DNA of 24,394 bases from Acanthamoeba lenticulata. Lineage: Eukaryota > Discosea > Longamoebia > Acanthamoebidae. The stretch is taken from positions 1-24,394 of the forward strand of contig NAVB01001471.1 in the NCBI GenBank assembly GCA_002179805.1, in the 5' to 3' direction. Positions 1 through 11,544 of the stretch are shown here, piece after piece. The notes below the pieces were generated by a model. It ran no database searches. It saw only the letters and a program-made list of their open reading frames with translations, and was not told the origin of the DNA. The translations under genes were made by a program, and so were the position numbers. The first letter of the stretch is position 1, and each line of letters starts with the position of its first letter.

Positions 1-3000
1 ACGTGTACAAACGAGCAACCAAGGTATGAATCTGTCCTCCCACGGCTCAGCTATGACAGGCGAACTGACGGCAGGGGTCGCTATTTCTCGTGGCACCAGG
101 AACCGTTCCCGGTCGATGTGTTGACAAGCGAGTGGCTCAACGCTAGAGGCCAACTGTCGTTCTTGCAGCAGGCCCTTGCCCTCGGACCGGAGGCGATCAA
201 CTTTGTCGCCGGCCTGCCGCAGCCCACTACTTTCACGCTCGACCTGCCGCACCCGAACAAGTCGTCGGCCGCGCAGGTTCAAAACTGGCATAACGCGGCC
301 CTCATCGAGCGTCTGCTCCACCTGGCTGAGGGCGACGGCTATGAAGTGGTGAAGGATATCTTCCGCGGGCCGCTCGAATACTGCCCCGAACTGCTTCTTC
401 TCCGGCTCGCCCAGCTTCAGGTACGTTCCCGTCATCCTTCAGACATGGTCAATGCCCTTATGACTGACTCTCTCGTTCGCCATTTATCTTTTAGTCACCC
501 TGGGGCGCGCTGTACGGGGAGCTGTGCTCGGAGCTGCTCGCTCTGTTCCTGGGCAACCACCCCAACTCCAGCTACGTCCTGCACAAACTGTGGAGCGCCA
601 ACCGAGCGCTGGTGATGCGCGGCATGGTAGAAAGCTACACCAAGGACCCCTACTGCCTCTCCCGCCTACTCGACGTGGCGCACGACATCAAGGCGCTATC
701 ACCCATTCTCGAGATACGGCCGTTCACCTTCGCGATCGATCTCGCCGCATTGGCCTCACGACGCGAGTATCTCAACCTCGAGAAGTGGCTGCAGGACAGG
801 ATCAACGAGCACCAGCTCGAGTTTGTCTCGGTACTGTCAATCACCACATGACTACTTCTCCACCTTTCACGTGCTTGGTTGGCTCACCGCTTCCCCCGTC
901 TGGCTGCTACAGGCGTGCTTGAGCTACCTTAAGGAGAAGAAGAAAACATTTGCCAAGAATTCGTCGACGGCTAAGGGCGGACCCAACAGTGTTGTCGCCA
1001 CTCTGTCGGCCGATACTTTGGCAGTCTTCTTCTCCGTGATCCAGGCCAACATCAAGTGCGTTTCTCTCCTCCACTCCCTCCTCTCGCTCTTTGCTGTTGG
1101 CTCACCAGTGCGTATGTGCCGCTGGATCACAGCATGATGCCGCCCGAGATGGTGGAGGAGTTTGACCAACTGCAGAGCGCTCATGCGATCCAGCTCAGCA
1201 AGGTGGCAGTCTCACAGGGTGGTATGCCCGCGCCGGCCCCCGCTGCAGCCGGTGCTGCACCCGATCCGGCGGCTCCTGAGAAGGAGGGCTTCCCCAAGGA
1301 AATCGAAAAGACCGCGAACGCCTACTTTCAGGTATTAACAACAGCTCATGACGCTTTCTGGCCGGTGTGTACTCATAAGGCCTATTCCACATGCAGAGTG
1401 TGTACACGGGGCAGGCCACGGTTGAAGAGGTGGTGACGCTGCTGAAGAACTTCAAGGCGTCGAAGAACAAACGCGAGCAGAAGATCTTCTCGTGCATGGT
1501 GCACAATCTGTTCGACGAGTACCGGTTCTTCCCCAAATACCCGGACAAAGAGCTGCGGATCACGGGCATCCTGTTCGGCCAGTTAATTCAAAACCAGCTG
1601 GTCTCCTACATCTCCCTCGGCATAGCGCTGCGATACGTGCTGGAGGCCCTCAAGAAGACGCCCAACACCAAGATGTTCAAGTTTGGCCTCTTTGCGCTCC
1701 AGCAGTTTAAGTCCCGCCTCGGCGAATGGCCACAGGTAATACCTCTTGCTTTTTTTCTCCTCCCCTCCCCCTCCTCTTCAACTACCTAGTTGGCGCTTCC
1801 TGGCTGACATCGTCGTTGCGTCAACTACAGTACTGCTCGCACATCTTGCAAATCCCGCACATCCGGCAGTACCACCCGGACATTGTGGAGTTCATCGAGG
1901 ACTCACTCAAGAACGCCTCGGGCGGAGCTGCTCCTGAGCCCACCGTCCCTGCGATGCCCAAGGTGCTTTGCTCCCTCTTTTCTCTTTCATCCCTTTACGC
2001 ATCGGGCTCACGGTTTTCGTCTCAATCATCAGCAAAAGGCGGACGCGGCTGGCACGTCGACGTTCTTGCCCGGGTTTGCGCAGGCTGAGGCAGCACAGGC
2101 CGGACAGCCCGCGCAAATAGCTGCTACGCCAGCAGCGAGCGCAGCCAAGGCCCCGGCTGCGGTGGCCAAGCCCGGCGGAGCCTCGGGCCCGGCGCGTCCC
2201 AATTCGGCGCAGGGATCCAGCAAGGCTGGCGCCGCCGGCTCCATGGCTGCTGGCATGAAGACCAACGCGCCCTCGTTCCACATGGGCAATCAGCTGCCGC
2301 TGGAGGCCATCCTCCAATCCATCACTCCGGCTTCTGGTGCGTCGTCTCTCCGACCGAGTTTATGAAGACCAACGTGCTCATAATCACGCTCTTCTTTCTA
2401 TATGCCGATGCAGCGCCCGATGAGACGGTGAAGGACAAGATCTTCTTCGTCTTCAACAACGTGTCGAAGCAAAATATGGACGTGAAGGCAAACGAGCTGC
2501 GCACGCTTCTGCACTCGCGGGATTGGCCCTACCTGGCCCAGCATCTGGTCATCAACCGGGCCAGCATCGAGCCTAACTTCCACGCTCTCTACCTTGAGTT
2601 CCTCGACTTCCTCAAGATCCCAGGCCTTCTGGACCTTGTCCTCGGTGCCACCTATTCCGGTACTGGCCTCTTTCCCTTGCTTCGTTCAGTAGTCACAGCG
2701 CTGACCACGCGCACTCCAAAATAGCAATCCAAGCGTTGCTCAAGTCACCGACGATCACGATGAACTCGGCCGAGCGAACGCTGCTTAAGAATCTGGGCTC
2801 GTGGCTGGGCAACCTCACGCTCGCACGCAACAAGCCTCTTCTCCACAAGAAGCTGCCCCTCAAGGAACTGGTGCTGGAGGCCTACGAAACGGGCAAGCTG
2901 ATCGCGCTGATCCCGTTCGCGTCGAAAGTGCTCGAGGCTTGTATCAAGTCCAAGATCCTGGCCCCGCCGCATGTGTGGGTGATGGCCATCATGCGACTGT

Positions 3001-6000
3001 TTGCCGAGATCTATCAGATCCCCGAGCTCAAGCTTAACCTCAAGTTCGAGATCGAGCTGCTGTGCAACCACCTCGGCCTCAACCTCAAGGAGATCAAGCC
3101 CACGGAGCTTCTCAAGGACAGAATCCGGCCGGACAGCCAAGACTTCACCGCACCGCCACCGCCGAGCGCTACGCCACCACCGGAACTGACGCCACCAGAG
3201 CAACAGCAACCACGACCGCAAACAGTCCCGTCGCCGGTGGAGCAAGTACAAGTGGTGCCGCAGCCACAACCGCTGGGCGTCCAGCCGATGCCGTTCCCGA
3301 CCGCGGCGGGTCTCCCTCAGGGAGCGTCGGTGGGCCTGTGGAAGATCAACCCACACATCCCGCTGTTCAGCCAGCAGCCGCATCTGAAGCGATGCGTAAC
3401 GATGGCGATCGACAAGGCCATCAAGGAGATCCTGACGCCCGTGATGGAGCGGTCGGCCACGATCGCGTCGATCACCACACGCGAGCTCGTGATGAAAGAC
3501 TTTGCGCTGGAGCCCGACGAGCAGACCATGCGCACGGCAGCGCACTACACAGTGCAAAGCCTGGCCTCGAGCCTGGCCATGGTGGCCTGCAAGGAGCCGC
3601 TCCGCGTCAGCATCGCCAGCCACCTGCGTTCGCTGCTGCAGGCCAACGTGAGCGATCAGGCCCAGCGGGCGCTCATTGAGCACGCCGTGCAGACCGTGTG
3701 CACCGACAACCTGGACACCGCCTGCGCGCTCATCGAGAAGACCACTGCCGAGAAGGCCCTCCGCGAGACCGACGACGCGCTCGCACCGGCCTTTGAGACT
3801 CGCCGCAAGCACCGCGAGCGTGGCGTTGCCCAGCCCTTTGTGGACCACGACTACTTTGCCGGCCGCTATCCGGCCTCGCTGCCCGAGCCGCTCCGCCCCA
3901 AGCCCGGCGGTCTCCTGCCCCACCAGAAGCGGGTCTACGACGAGTTTGGCGCCGTCCTTGCCCGCGCCGTGCCGCGACCCGTCGTCCCCGCACCTGTGCC
4001 CGTCCCCGGCGCCCCGCTCGTGCCAGGCCCCGCGGGCCCTATGCCCGGCGTGGTGCCCACATCGGTCCAGCCCTTCCGGCCCTACCCGGCGCCCGTCACG
4101 CCGCCGCTACCCCTCGAGGGCGATGCTGCCGCCGCCGCGGCAGGCGTGGGCCCGCAGCCCATCGTGGCGTCGTCCCCGGGCGGCCTCACCTACGTGGTCA
4201 ACCAGGGCACGGTCAACCTGTCCCAGCAGGACGCGCGGCGGTCGATCCATACACGCGAGGGCGCGGCTACCGCCACCGGGCCGGCCGCTCCATCGGCAGC
4301 AGTGAAGACTGTCAAGAAGGAGAAGCTGACGACGGGTCAGGCCCTACAGAAGTTCAAGAACATCCTGCACGAACTGGAGGCCTCCATCGCGGGCGCCGTG
4401 ACGACGCTGGCCTCGCTCGAACAGCTCCCGGAGGACCACTCGGCGCTTCACTTCCTGGACAAGATCCCGGACCTCATCACCAACTCTATCAATCCCAACG
4501 AGGTGGCCCTGGCTATCGCCCAGAAGATCTTCAAGCGCATGTACGAGAAGATTGAGTACGACCTCCAGATCGACGCCCACATCGCCATCCTCGAGCACAT
4601 CCGCGATGTCTGCAAGAAGGTCGTCAAGGAGCTCACCAACTGGATCATCTACTCTGATGCCGACGTACGTTAATTGCCTTCATTTTCTCCATCAGCTGCC
4701 GAACCCAATTCTGATGGTGTGAACTTTATAGAGGAAGTTCCACAGGGTGATCACGATCGGGTTGATCAACTCGCGACTGTTGAAGGCGACCGACTTTGAC
4801 GTGCACCTGTCGAAGAAGATGGATAGCGGACGCAGCAAGCCAGCGGTGGACTTTGCCATCCTCGTGCTGCAGAAGTGCATGGTGGAGCCGCGCGAGCCCA
4901 CGGTCACGGCCTCGGAGTTCTTCAACACGCTCGAGACCCTCACCAAGATCGCCCAGCGCGGCGCCGGGCCCGAGGGTCTAATGGAGCTCATCACTCAGGC
5001 CAAGAACGTCACTAAGGCCTCGGCCGAGAAGCTTCGCTCTCCGCGCAAGCTGGCCCGCTCGCGTGACGCCTCCGTCACCGACCCCGCGGCGTTGGCCGCC
5101 TCGCTGCAGGCCGCCGCGCAGGCCCAGCAGGCTGGTGGCCCCGCGGCCGCTGGCCTGCTTCCGGGCATGATGCCCGGCCAGCAGCAGCCGCCGCCGGAGA
5201 TGCGCGACCCGATGTACGAGCAGGTCCGCCAGCTGTGGGAGGAGTGGAAGCACGTCTACTACCAGCCCAACCAGTCCGACAAGGTCATCTCGGCCTTCCT
5301 CTCCCAGCTCCAGCACAAGTACGCCTTCCACAGCACCCTTAACGTTTATCCCGGTGCAACAACTGACGAAAATGTGGTGCCGGGCGCAGTGTTCTTCAAA
5401 ATGAGGACCAGGGGGTGTCGAAGAGCTTCTTCAGGGTGTGCACGATCTTGGCCATTGAGCAGAGCTTCAACCCGACGATCGGAACGACGCCCCAATCGCA
5501 GCCGGTCAACACGTCCGTTCTGCCGGGCCAACTCAGCTACCGGTCGGTGGATGCCTTCAGCAACTTGGTGTTCTTCCTGTACAAATTCTCGCCCGAGGGC
5601 CTGGCCAACACGAACGGAACCAAGCTCAACCTGCTCAACAAGGTGCTCGACACCGTTGTGCGCGTCCTGGTCAAGAACTACGACACCAAGCGGACAAAGT
5701 TCAACCAGCGCCCGTTCTACCGCCTGTTCGCCTCGCTCCTCAGCGACCTCCACGCCATCACCTCCGACACCGACCCTGCTTATCTCCAGGTTCTTCCCCC
5801 CTCCGCGTCGACTTTGCTTTCGTTCGCTGCCCTCTACGTTCACCTGTGCTGACGCGAGGGATCACCACCAGGTGTTGATGGCGTTCAGCAACTGCTTCAT
5901 GATCCTGTCGCCGATCCGGGTGCCGGGCTTCTGCTTCGCCTGGCTTGAGCTGGTCTCACACACGCACTTCATGCCCAAGCTTCTCCTCTTCAAGTCTCAG

Positions 6001-7196
6001 AGCGTACGCGCATTTGCATCGTCTCGCTTTGCGTCGTCACCGCAAACACTCATGTGGGTTCAACACAACGACTTCAACAACAACAGGGCTGGCCGGTGTT
6101 CCAGCAGCTGCTGGTGGAGCTGTTCAAGTTCCTGGAGCCTTACCTGGTGAACGTGGAGCTCAACGACCCGATTCGGCTGCTCTACAAGGGCACTCTGCGC
6201 GTGCTGCTGGTCCTGCTCCATGACTTCCCCGAGTTCCTGTGCGACTACCACTTCAGCTTCTGCGACGTCATCCCGCCCACCTGCATCCAGATGCGCAACC
6301 TCATCCTCTCGGCCTTCCCCCGCAACATGCGTCTGCCCGGTACCTTCCTTCACCTTTACCCGCTCTTGTTGGGGAGGGCAACTTGTTCATCGCTGACGGT
6401 GGCCTTCTTCATGACAATGCACGCAGATCCGTTCACTCCGAACCTGAAGGTGGATCTGCTGCCGGAGATCAGCCAACCGCCGCGGATACTGTCCAAGTAC
6501 ACGGCGGCGCTGACGGCCAACAAGGCCTTCAAGCAGGAGGTTGACGCCTACCTGAAGACGGGCCAGCCCTACACGTTCCTGCTCGACCTGCGGGCCAAGC
6601 TCTACCTGCCGCAGGGCCAGGCGCTGGTGGGCGGAACGCGGTACAACGTGCCGCTGATCAACGCGCTGGTGCTCTACGTGGGCGCGCAGGCCGTGGCGCA
6701 GCTGCACCCGAGCACGGCGCAGCCACCGGCCCCGATCAACCAGTCGGCGCCGATGAACATCTTCCAGCACCTGGCGCTCGACCTGGACACGGAGGGTCGC
6801 TACCTGTTCCTCAACGCCATCGCCAACCAGCTGCGCTACCCGAACAACCACACGCACTACTTCACGTCGGTCCTGCTCTACCTGTTTGCCGAGGCCAACC
6901 AGAGCGACCAGGCCGCGGCGGGCGTGGTCGGCGGAGGTGGGCAGGAGATCATCCAGGAGCAGATCACGCGCGTGCTACTCGAGCGCCTCATCGTCAACCG
7001 GCCGCACCCATGGGGCCTCCTCATCACCTTCATCGAGCTCATCAAGAACCCGCGCTACAACTTCTGGAGCCACGCCTTCACGCGCTGTGCGCCCGAGATC
7101 GAGCGGCTCTTCGAGTCCGTGGCCCGCTCGTGCATGGGCCCTGGCCCCGTCGGTGCGCCCAAGGCCACCGACCGCCCCGGCCTTGTAGATAAGTAA
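1..7196 (+). CDS. CNOT1: CCR4-NOT complex scaffold subunit NOT1/CNOT1, 3' part, 14 or 15 exons
   Basis: Scaffold of the CCR4-NOT deadenylase, acting in cytoplasmic mRNA decay and translational repression. The 5' end lies outside the window; about 2,050 residues are present (human about 2,376). Exons: 75-420, 495-830, 913-1055, 1109-1331, 1397-1735, 1831-1962, 2033-2336, 2414-2659, 2725-4664, 4732-5318, 5390-5789, 5872-6003, 6087-6339, 6427-7196; phases agree at every junction. Bases 1-23 may be one more exon before an intron at 24-74. Regions in order: HEAT-type N-terminal part ([27 protein letters not shown]), second HEAT block ([14 protein letters not shown]), MIF4G domain that holds the CAF1 deadenylase ([10 protein letters not shown] to [12 protein letters not shown], 2414-3080), CNOT9-binding DUF3819 (3360-3800), and the NOT1 superfamily domain that binds NOT2/NOT3 (5390-7150; [53 protein letters not shown]). 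Ala/Pro/Gln-rich linkers lie at 2033-2330 and 3130-3330. Identity is near certain; individual splice sites are predictions. Confidence 0.97.
24..74 (+). other. Possible intron near the 5' edge of the CNOT1 fragment
   Basis: AAG|GTATGA at 21-29 is a good donor and GACGGCAG ending at 74 a good acceptor. Splicing would leave a phase-2 join into the codons that read [15 protein letters not shown], where homology to NOT1 proteins resumes. The stretch is also open without splicing, so the call rests on splice consensus and on the loss of NOT1-like sequence upstream of about position 76. Confidence 0.55.
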
Positions 7197-7256
7197 GCTC
7201 TTCTTGTTCTCTCCTTGTCTTTCTTGTTTTTGCTTTTCTTCTTTTTTCCAAACAAT

Positions 7257-7262
7257 AATAAA
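7257..7262 (+). other. Polyadenylation signal AATAAA of CNOT1
   Basis: Canonical hexamer 61 nt after the CNOT1 stop codon at 7194-7196, preceded by a T-rich stretch. Position and orientation fit the 3' end of the CNOT1 transcript. Confidence 0.8.
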
Positions 7263-7377
7263 TCGTTTTTGAAATCTCCCTTGGTGATTGGTCGAGATCG
7301 AATTTCCAGCGAAGCTCAATGTGGCGAAAAAAATAAAGGAAAAGCGGTCAAGAAAACATCAGTCGAGCAGTTGTCAG

Positions 7378-7725
7378 ATGTCGCTGCGCAAGGTGAACCG
7401 CTATGAGGTGGAGGGCTGCCTAGAGGAGGCGACTCCGAACCGACCGTTGGTGATTTACTGCTTCGAGGAGGGTACGCCGGTGCACTCATCCATCCTCCAG
7501 CCAGCTTTCGTGGAGATTGCACGCAAGGGCAACATCATGCATCAATTTGTCACACTCGATGCCGACGAGGTGGACGACGATCTTATGGCTGCTCTTCACA
7601 TCTCCTCCTTTCCTGCTTTTGTCGTGCACAAAGGGCAGTCTGTACAGCCCGTTTCCTTCTCCGTGCAGACGAAGGAGCGCCTCATCTCTCAGATGGCCAA
7701 CGCTGGCATCATCCCAGACAAATAA
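7378..7725 (+). CDS. Thioredoxin-fold protein lacking the CxxC active site
   Basis: A single-exon gene of 115 residues. The order of elements is that of a thioredoxin fold: strand LVIYCF (24-29), the active-site loop, helix QPAFVEIARK, strand MHQFVTLDADE, then SSFPAFVVHKG with the conserved cis-proline at residue 79, and a C-terminal helix. The loop that should carry CGPC reads approximately PVHS, so there is no redox cysteine pair; Cys28 sits in the preceding strand. This resembles the non-catalytic thioredoxin-like domains of PICOT/Grx3 or thioredoxin-like scaffold proteins, but no glutaredoxin domain follows. The start is the ATG at 7378; the frame is open further upstream but has no other ATG. 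It lies 181 nt after CNOT1 and is convergent with the Frizzled-like gene. A role as a binding or adaptor module is inferred; the substrate is unknown. Confidence 0.75.
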   Translation: MSLRKVNRYEVEGCLEEATPNRPLVIYCFEEGTPVHSSILQPAFVEIARKGNIMHQFVTLDADEVDDDLMAALHISSFPAFVVHKGQSVQPVSFSVQTKERLISQMANAGIIPDK

Positions 7726-7991
7726 GAGAGAAAGAGAAGAGTGTAAACCGGTTTTTCACGAGCTGGGCGCGTGTGGCCGCTTTCAAGACCAGACAATGAA
7801 GTGGACCGATAAACAAGCCTGGCGAAGAACTTCATTGAACCATGGTGCATTCTGCGTCGTGAGCAATCGGTCGGGCAGCTAGCTGACTGTCTTCCTCGGC
7901 TACCTGGAGCACCATGCGGCTTGTATGACAGTGTGAGATGATACGTAGTTCATATTGGTAACGTCAGTACAAGCAACGGAGGAGGTTGCAT

Positions 7992-10439
7992 TCACAGTTC
8001 ATCCGTCTCTTCAGTCTCTTCAGTTTTGTCTTCGTCTTGAGGATCACCACTGTCGCCACGACAGGTCTGTGCTCGACATCTCTTGAACTGCAACAGCCAG
8101 AATGTGAGCACGTCCTGAGAGGAAATGAAAGGGTAAGTGCACACGTTGATCGCAAATGCGGGAGCCAACAACCCCAACGCGACTCTACTCGACTCACCTT
8201 GGAAGAGCCCAAAACAACAGAAAACGTGATCCCTTGCCCTCCCAATGCCATGGCCTGCAGAAGCCTGGAGCCCCCTCCCATCTCCCATTTTAGTGGCTTC
8301 GATGACGGTCCGCGATCAAGTCATCACGCACCAGGAGCCCTTGTTGAACTTGAGCGTGAGCGGGCACTGCTCCCCAGACGCTGCACTGCACGTGATCTGC
8401 TCGGCCACTGCACTGACGATGTCGTCCTACGCACGTTGTTGCAGAGGTTGAGTGAAATAGGGAAGTACAGAGAGAAGAGAGTGCAATGCGACGTACAGAG
8501 ACGATCTCTGTATAGATCCGATGCCCAACAAAGAAAACTCCAATCAGCCAGAAGGTGATCACCAGGATCAACAGCCGTAGCAAGTGTTCGGCCGAGATGA
8601 CCGTCGCGTTCATCTCCTTCAGCCGTGAGCGGACCTGAAATAAAGATAAATAAAAGAATAATGGAGGTGTTGTCCGACCGGTAAGCTGTACATACCCGCC
8701 AGACCTTAAAGATGACCATTATCATGAGCGGTGAACCGACAAGAAGAGTAAACGCCACTGTGAACACCCATCATCACCAAGTACTTGCTTCAGCCGCAAT
8801 GGACTCAATTTTTAGTGGGCTGTTGCACTTGCACACATACCCGGGCCATACCACAGCCCCCAGTCCCACGGGTGGGCGATGAAGCAATTGGGCGAGCCAG
8901 ACAGACTCTCAAACTTCTGCGCGGCGAGCCCTGTGTTGTGAAGTACACTTGTCATCACACATACACGCATGTCTTGAAGCGCTCGAGTGACTAGAAGTAC
9001 CGATGACACTCGTAAGCAGAGGGAAGCCCCAGCCAACCACATGTGACGCAACGTGAAACTGTCCCCCGGGTGCAGATGTCGATGTAAGTGAATCGTGACG
9101 CGCTGTTCTGATTGATACAAGTGGGTGACACGTACCACGGCCATGATCCTTGGTGGCACCCTCAGAACGACGAGCGAGAAGGCGGTAATTGTGAGCATGA
9201 ACCACCAACAGCTGCCCGAAAGTCCACCAAACGCCACGAGCATGCCTTGGATGACGCAGGCTACGCCCTGGCCGTTATTGTCGCTCGCTCGATCAAAGGT
9301 CTGCAGGACCGGCACATCATCCCAGGAACAGACCGTCTTGCGCGGACCTGAGCTCACAGACAACAACTTGCTTTCGTGAGTTTCCCACTTACTGGCAAGG
9401 AGGCTTATTCTAATCATCTATGTTCGTTGCCCGTACCCCCGACCAGCACGGACAGAATGACACCGACGCTGCAGATGGCCGATGTGATGAGGAGGTAGAT
9501 CTGGAACGATGTCGGGAAACGTCTTTTGCTTGGCATCAAGAAGTAGGTGATGATGAGGAACACGGTCATGATCAGTGCAACGCCTGGTGGTGCATGTAAG
9601 ACCACAAACTCCCAGATGATTGGAGCAGATTGGATGATTGGACAGACACGTACTTGCGAGGCCCATCAGCAAGCCCATGGACGTGTCCCACTCGCTGCTG
9701 GTGAACATGGGGTCGGGGCATGGGTAGACACAGACTTGGTCGGGCGATCGCAAGTTCTGGCTAAAGTCCGCAATGGAGCCCTTCTGGTTGTACTTGAGCG
9801 GGTGCGGACAATCGGCTTGGCTGTAGGGCACGACCACGCCGGACGACCGGTTGTTGCAGACGGGGAAGGCAAAGACGGGCGAGCTGCAGTTGGGCAGCAG
9901 CGCGGTAAGGCCCTTTGCGCGGAAGAACGCTGAGCAAGTCTGGACCACTTCATCACACACGCTCTTGCACGGAGGGCGGTCTGAGAAAGAACGAGGGAGA
10001 GACTTAATGATAATCATTTATCCATCCTCTGGTGGTGGTTGAGGGCTCTACACGTACAAACGAGAGAAGTCCCTGAGAAGCTGCACTCAACGAAGCTGCC
10101 CATGCAAGCAAGCCGTATGGCGGCCGAGCGGCAGGTCTGCGGGATCACCGCGCCTAGGAGCTTGGTGGTTCTGGCGGCCTCTTCGTCCGCTTGAGTGTAG
10201 TTCTTGGTGGGAAGAAGGAGAACGTTGGGGTAGGTCACTACGCTGTCGCATTTGCCCGCTGTGGAGGGCGACCCGTGGTAGGGCACGCAAGCTTGGCTTT
10301 TCACCGCCACCACCACTGCCAAGAACAAGAGCACTGCATGATGATGGTCGGTTTTCAGCACGAATGGTCGCCACTTTCACCAAAAACAACTCTTAAAGGG
10401 GGCACAAAGCAGCTTACCTGTGCACACCAACTGAGCCAT
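7992..10439 (-). CDS. Frizzled/Smoothened-like seven-transmembrane receptor with Fz cysteine-rich domain
   Basis: Predicted 538-residue plasma-membrane receptor in 12 exons (5' to 3'): 10439-10418, 10333-10058, 9980-9654, 9583-9437, 9347-9136, 9058-9001, 8930-8841, 8757-8696, 8634-8497, 8426-8332, 8264-8198, 8114-7992. All junction phases agree. Splicing the 22-nt first exon creates a signal peptide (MAQLVCT then a VLLFLAVVVAV core). The extracellular part holds ten cysteines in Fz spacing, including C-x8-C-x6-C and C-x3-C-x6-C, then a CVYPCPDPMF motif typical of amoebal Frizzled-like proteins. Seven helices follow at about residues 200-223, 233-255, 290-318, 330-348, 378-396, 416-435 and 478-495. 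WGFP in helix 4 and GSSKDVLTFW at the end of helix 7 are family marks; the animal KTxxxW motif is replaced by K-x5-W. The short tail is acidic. Dictyostelium has a comparable fsl family; the ligand is unknown. Confidence 0.88.
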
Positions 10440-10856
10440 GGCGTTAGCTGTGGAGTGGTTGGGCTGTGGGGAATGGGCAAAGAGCTGGCCCCAAGAACCG
10501 AGTTTACAACATCACCTGGTAGAGGCGGTTGTTGGGCACAGCCAAGGACAAAAAGGACTGCGGTTGTGCGCAGCTGTGAAGAAAGCAAGGACAAAAAACG
10601 TTTCTCTGCTCGGAGTTGCATGCAAGCCTCAACAAATGGCGCCTCTGCAAACTGCCCTCACCGGCTCTGCGGGAGCGGTTTGGGTAATGGTCATCAACAC
10701 ACATGTTTAGCAAACGCCGCCTCCTGTCTGTAGCGTTGCTCTTTGCTCCCACTTGGCAGTCTTAATCGTCTCGAGACTTTCATGTTGTAATTCTGAATGG
10801 AATGGGCTGTACAGGTTTGCTGTGGAGAAGAAGGGAAAGCTGCCGACGCACGTCGC
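10440..10856. other. Intergenic stretch upstream of the Frizzled-like gene
   Basis: About 417 bases between the CIA2B stop and the receptor start, both genes on the minus strand. It should hold the 3' end of CIA2B and the receptor promoter. I see no convincing ORF, RNA gene, TATA box or AATAAA here; open frames on either strand have no recognisable protein features. Confidence 0.6.
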
Positions 10857-11467
10857 TCAGTCACTTTGGGCAATGCAGGTGTTCACAACGTCCAGGAGAT
10901 GCGCGTTCTCCAGCGCTGCCGCCACACGCTCCTTGTCGTTCAGCTGCTTGTTGACTGCGCAGTTGTGTTGGGGTTTGGGTTAGACCAGCACGTTCGTGAT
11001 ACAGGGCGAGAGGAGGTGCGTACCGGCATCTTCTGAGGCGTGCGAGCCGGGCGACACTTGGATGTCCACCTGCAGAGTAAGAGAGTCAACAAGAGTGGGC
11101 GGGCGCAGTGCTCGCGGAAGAGAGGCACCTTGAAGCGAGAGGGGAGGGAGCGCAGCAGCTTGACTCGGATGCACAGGCCTATGAGGGTGGCCATGGAGCA
11201 GTGTGGAATCGTGGGGGTGAACTTGACCATGACCTGGCTGTTAACATTATCCACCTTGATAAGGTCATGCTGCGTTACGTTGAGCTGCTCAAGTGTGAGC
11301 GGATGCTCGGGATCGTTGATGCGCCGGATGAGATCGAAAATTTCAAGCGAATCGATTTCCTCTACCGTTTCATCATCGTCTGTCTCCCTGTAGACTCGCG
11401 TTCGTGGTGCCACGTCCTTCACAGCGTACACTTTAGGATTAGGGTTGATCAACTCTCCGCCTTCCAT
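10857..11467 (-). CDS. CIA2B: Cytosolic iron-sulfur assembly component 2B (MIP18/FAM96B family)
   Basis: Targeting factor of the CIA complex, which with MMS19 and CIAO1 hands Fe-S clusters to cytosolic and nuclear apoproteins. Three exons: 11467-11129, 11069-11024 and 10954-10857, giving 160 residues, close to the human length of 163. The MIP18/DUF59 core is very conserved: [90 protein letters not shown]. The functionally important cysteine of the TIPHCSM loop is Cys90. The N-terminus ([11 protein letters not shown]) also matches CIA2B proteins, which supports the start. The gene begins only 77 nt after the HK1 stop. Confidence in identity is very high. Confidence 0.97.
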
Positions 11468-11513
11468 CTGCTATGTCTGTAGAAATCATTTTTAGACGTC
11501 TATTTTATTTACA

Positions 11514-11519
11514 TTTTGT
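11514..11519 (-). other. Polyadenylation signal AATAAA of HK1
   Basis: TTTATT on the plus strand, AATAAA on the minus strand, about 25 nt after the HK1 stop codon and about 47 nt before the CIA2B start codon. The HK1 3' end and the CIA2B promoter must therefore overlap or touch. Confidence 0.75.
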
Positions 11520-11544
11520 TTGGTGGTGCTGACGTCACGCCACC

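Noticed and set aside
2745..3923. Long minus-strand ORF of 392 codons opposite CNOT1
   Set aside because: It is antisense to the well-conserved MIF4G and DUF3819 exon. High GC at third positions of the real gene leaves the opposite frame open; composition is Arg/Leu-rich without any domain.
7992..8000. C-terminal DEL of the Frizzled-like receptor as an ER-retrieval signal
   Set aside because: The tail of a seven-helix receptor with an extracellular N-terminus lies in the cytosol, whereas KDEL-type signals act in the lumen; the match is also partial.
9362..9420. Strong-looking donor CAGTAAGTGG (minus strand) in the Frizzled-like gene
   Set aside because: Reaching it requires reading through an in-frame TGA. 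The donor 9436/9435 with acceptor ending at 9348 gives correct phase and family-like sequence.
10438..10710. Plus-strand ORF of 90 codons opposite the start of the Frizzled-like gene
   Set aside because: It begins on the complement of the receptor start and shows no domain, no signal peptide and no coding bias like its neighbours.
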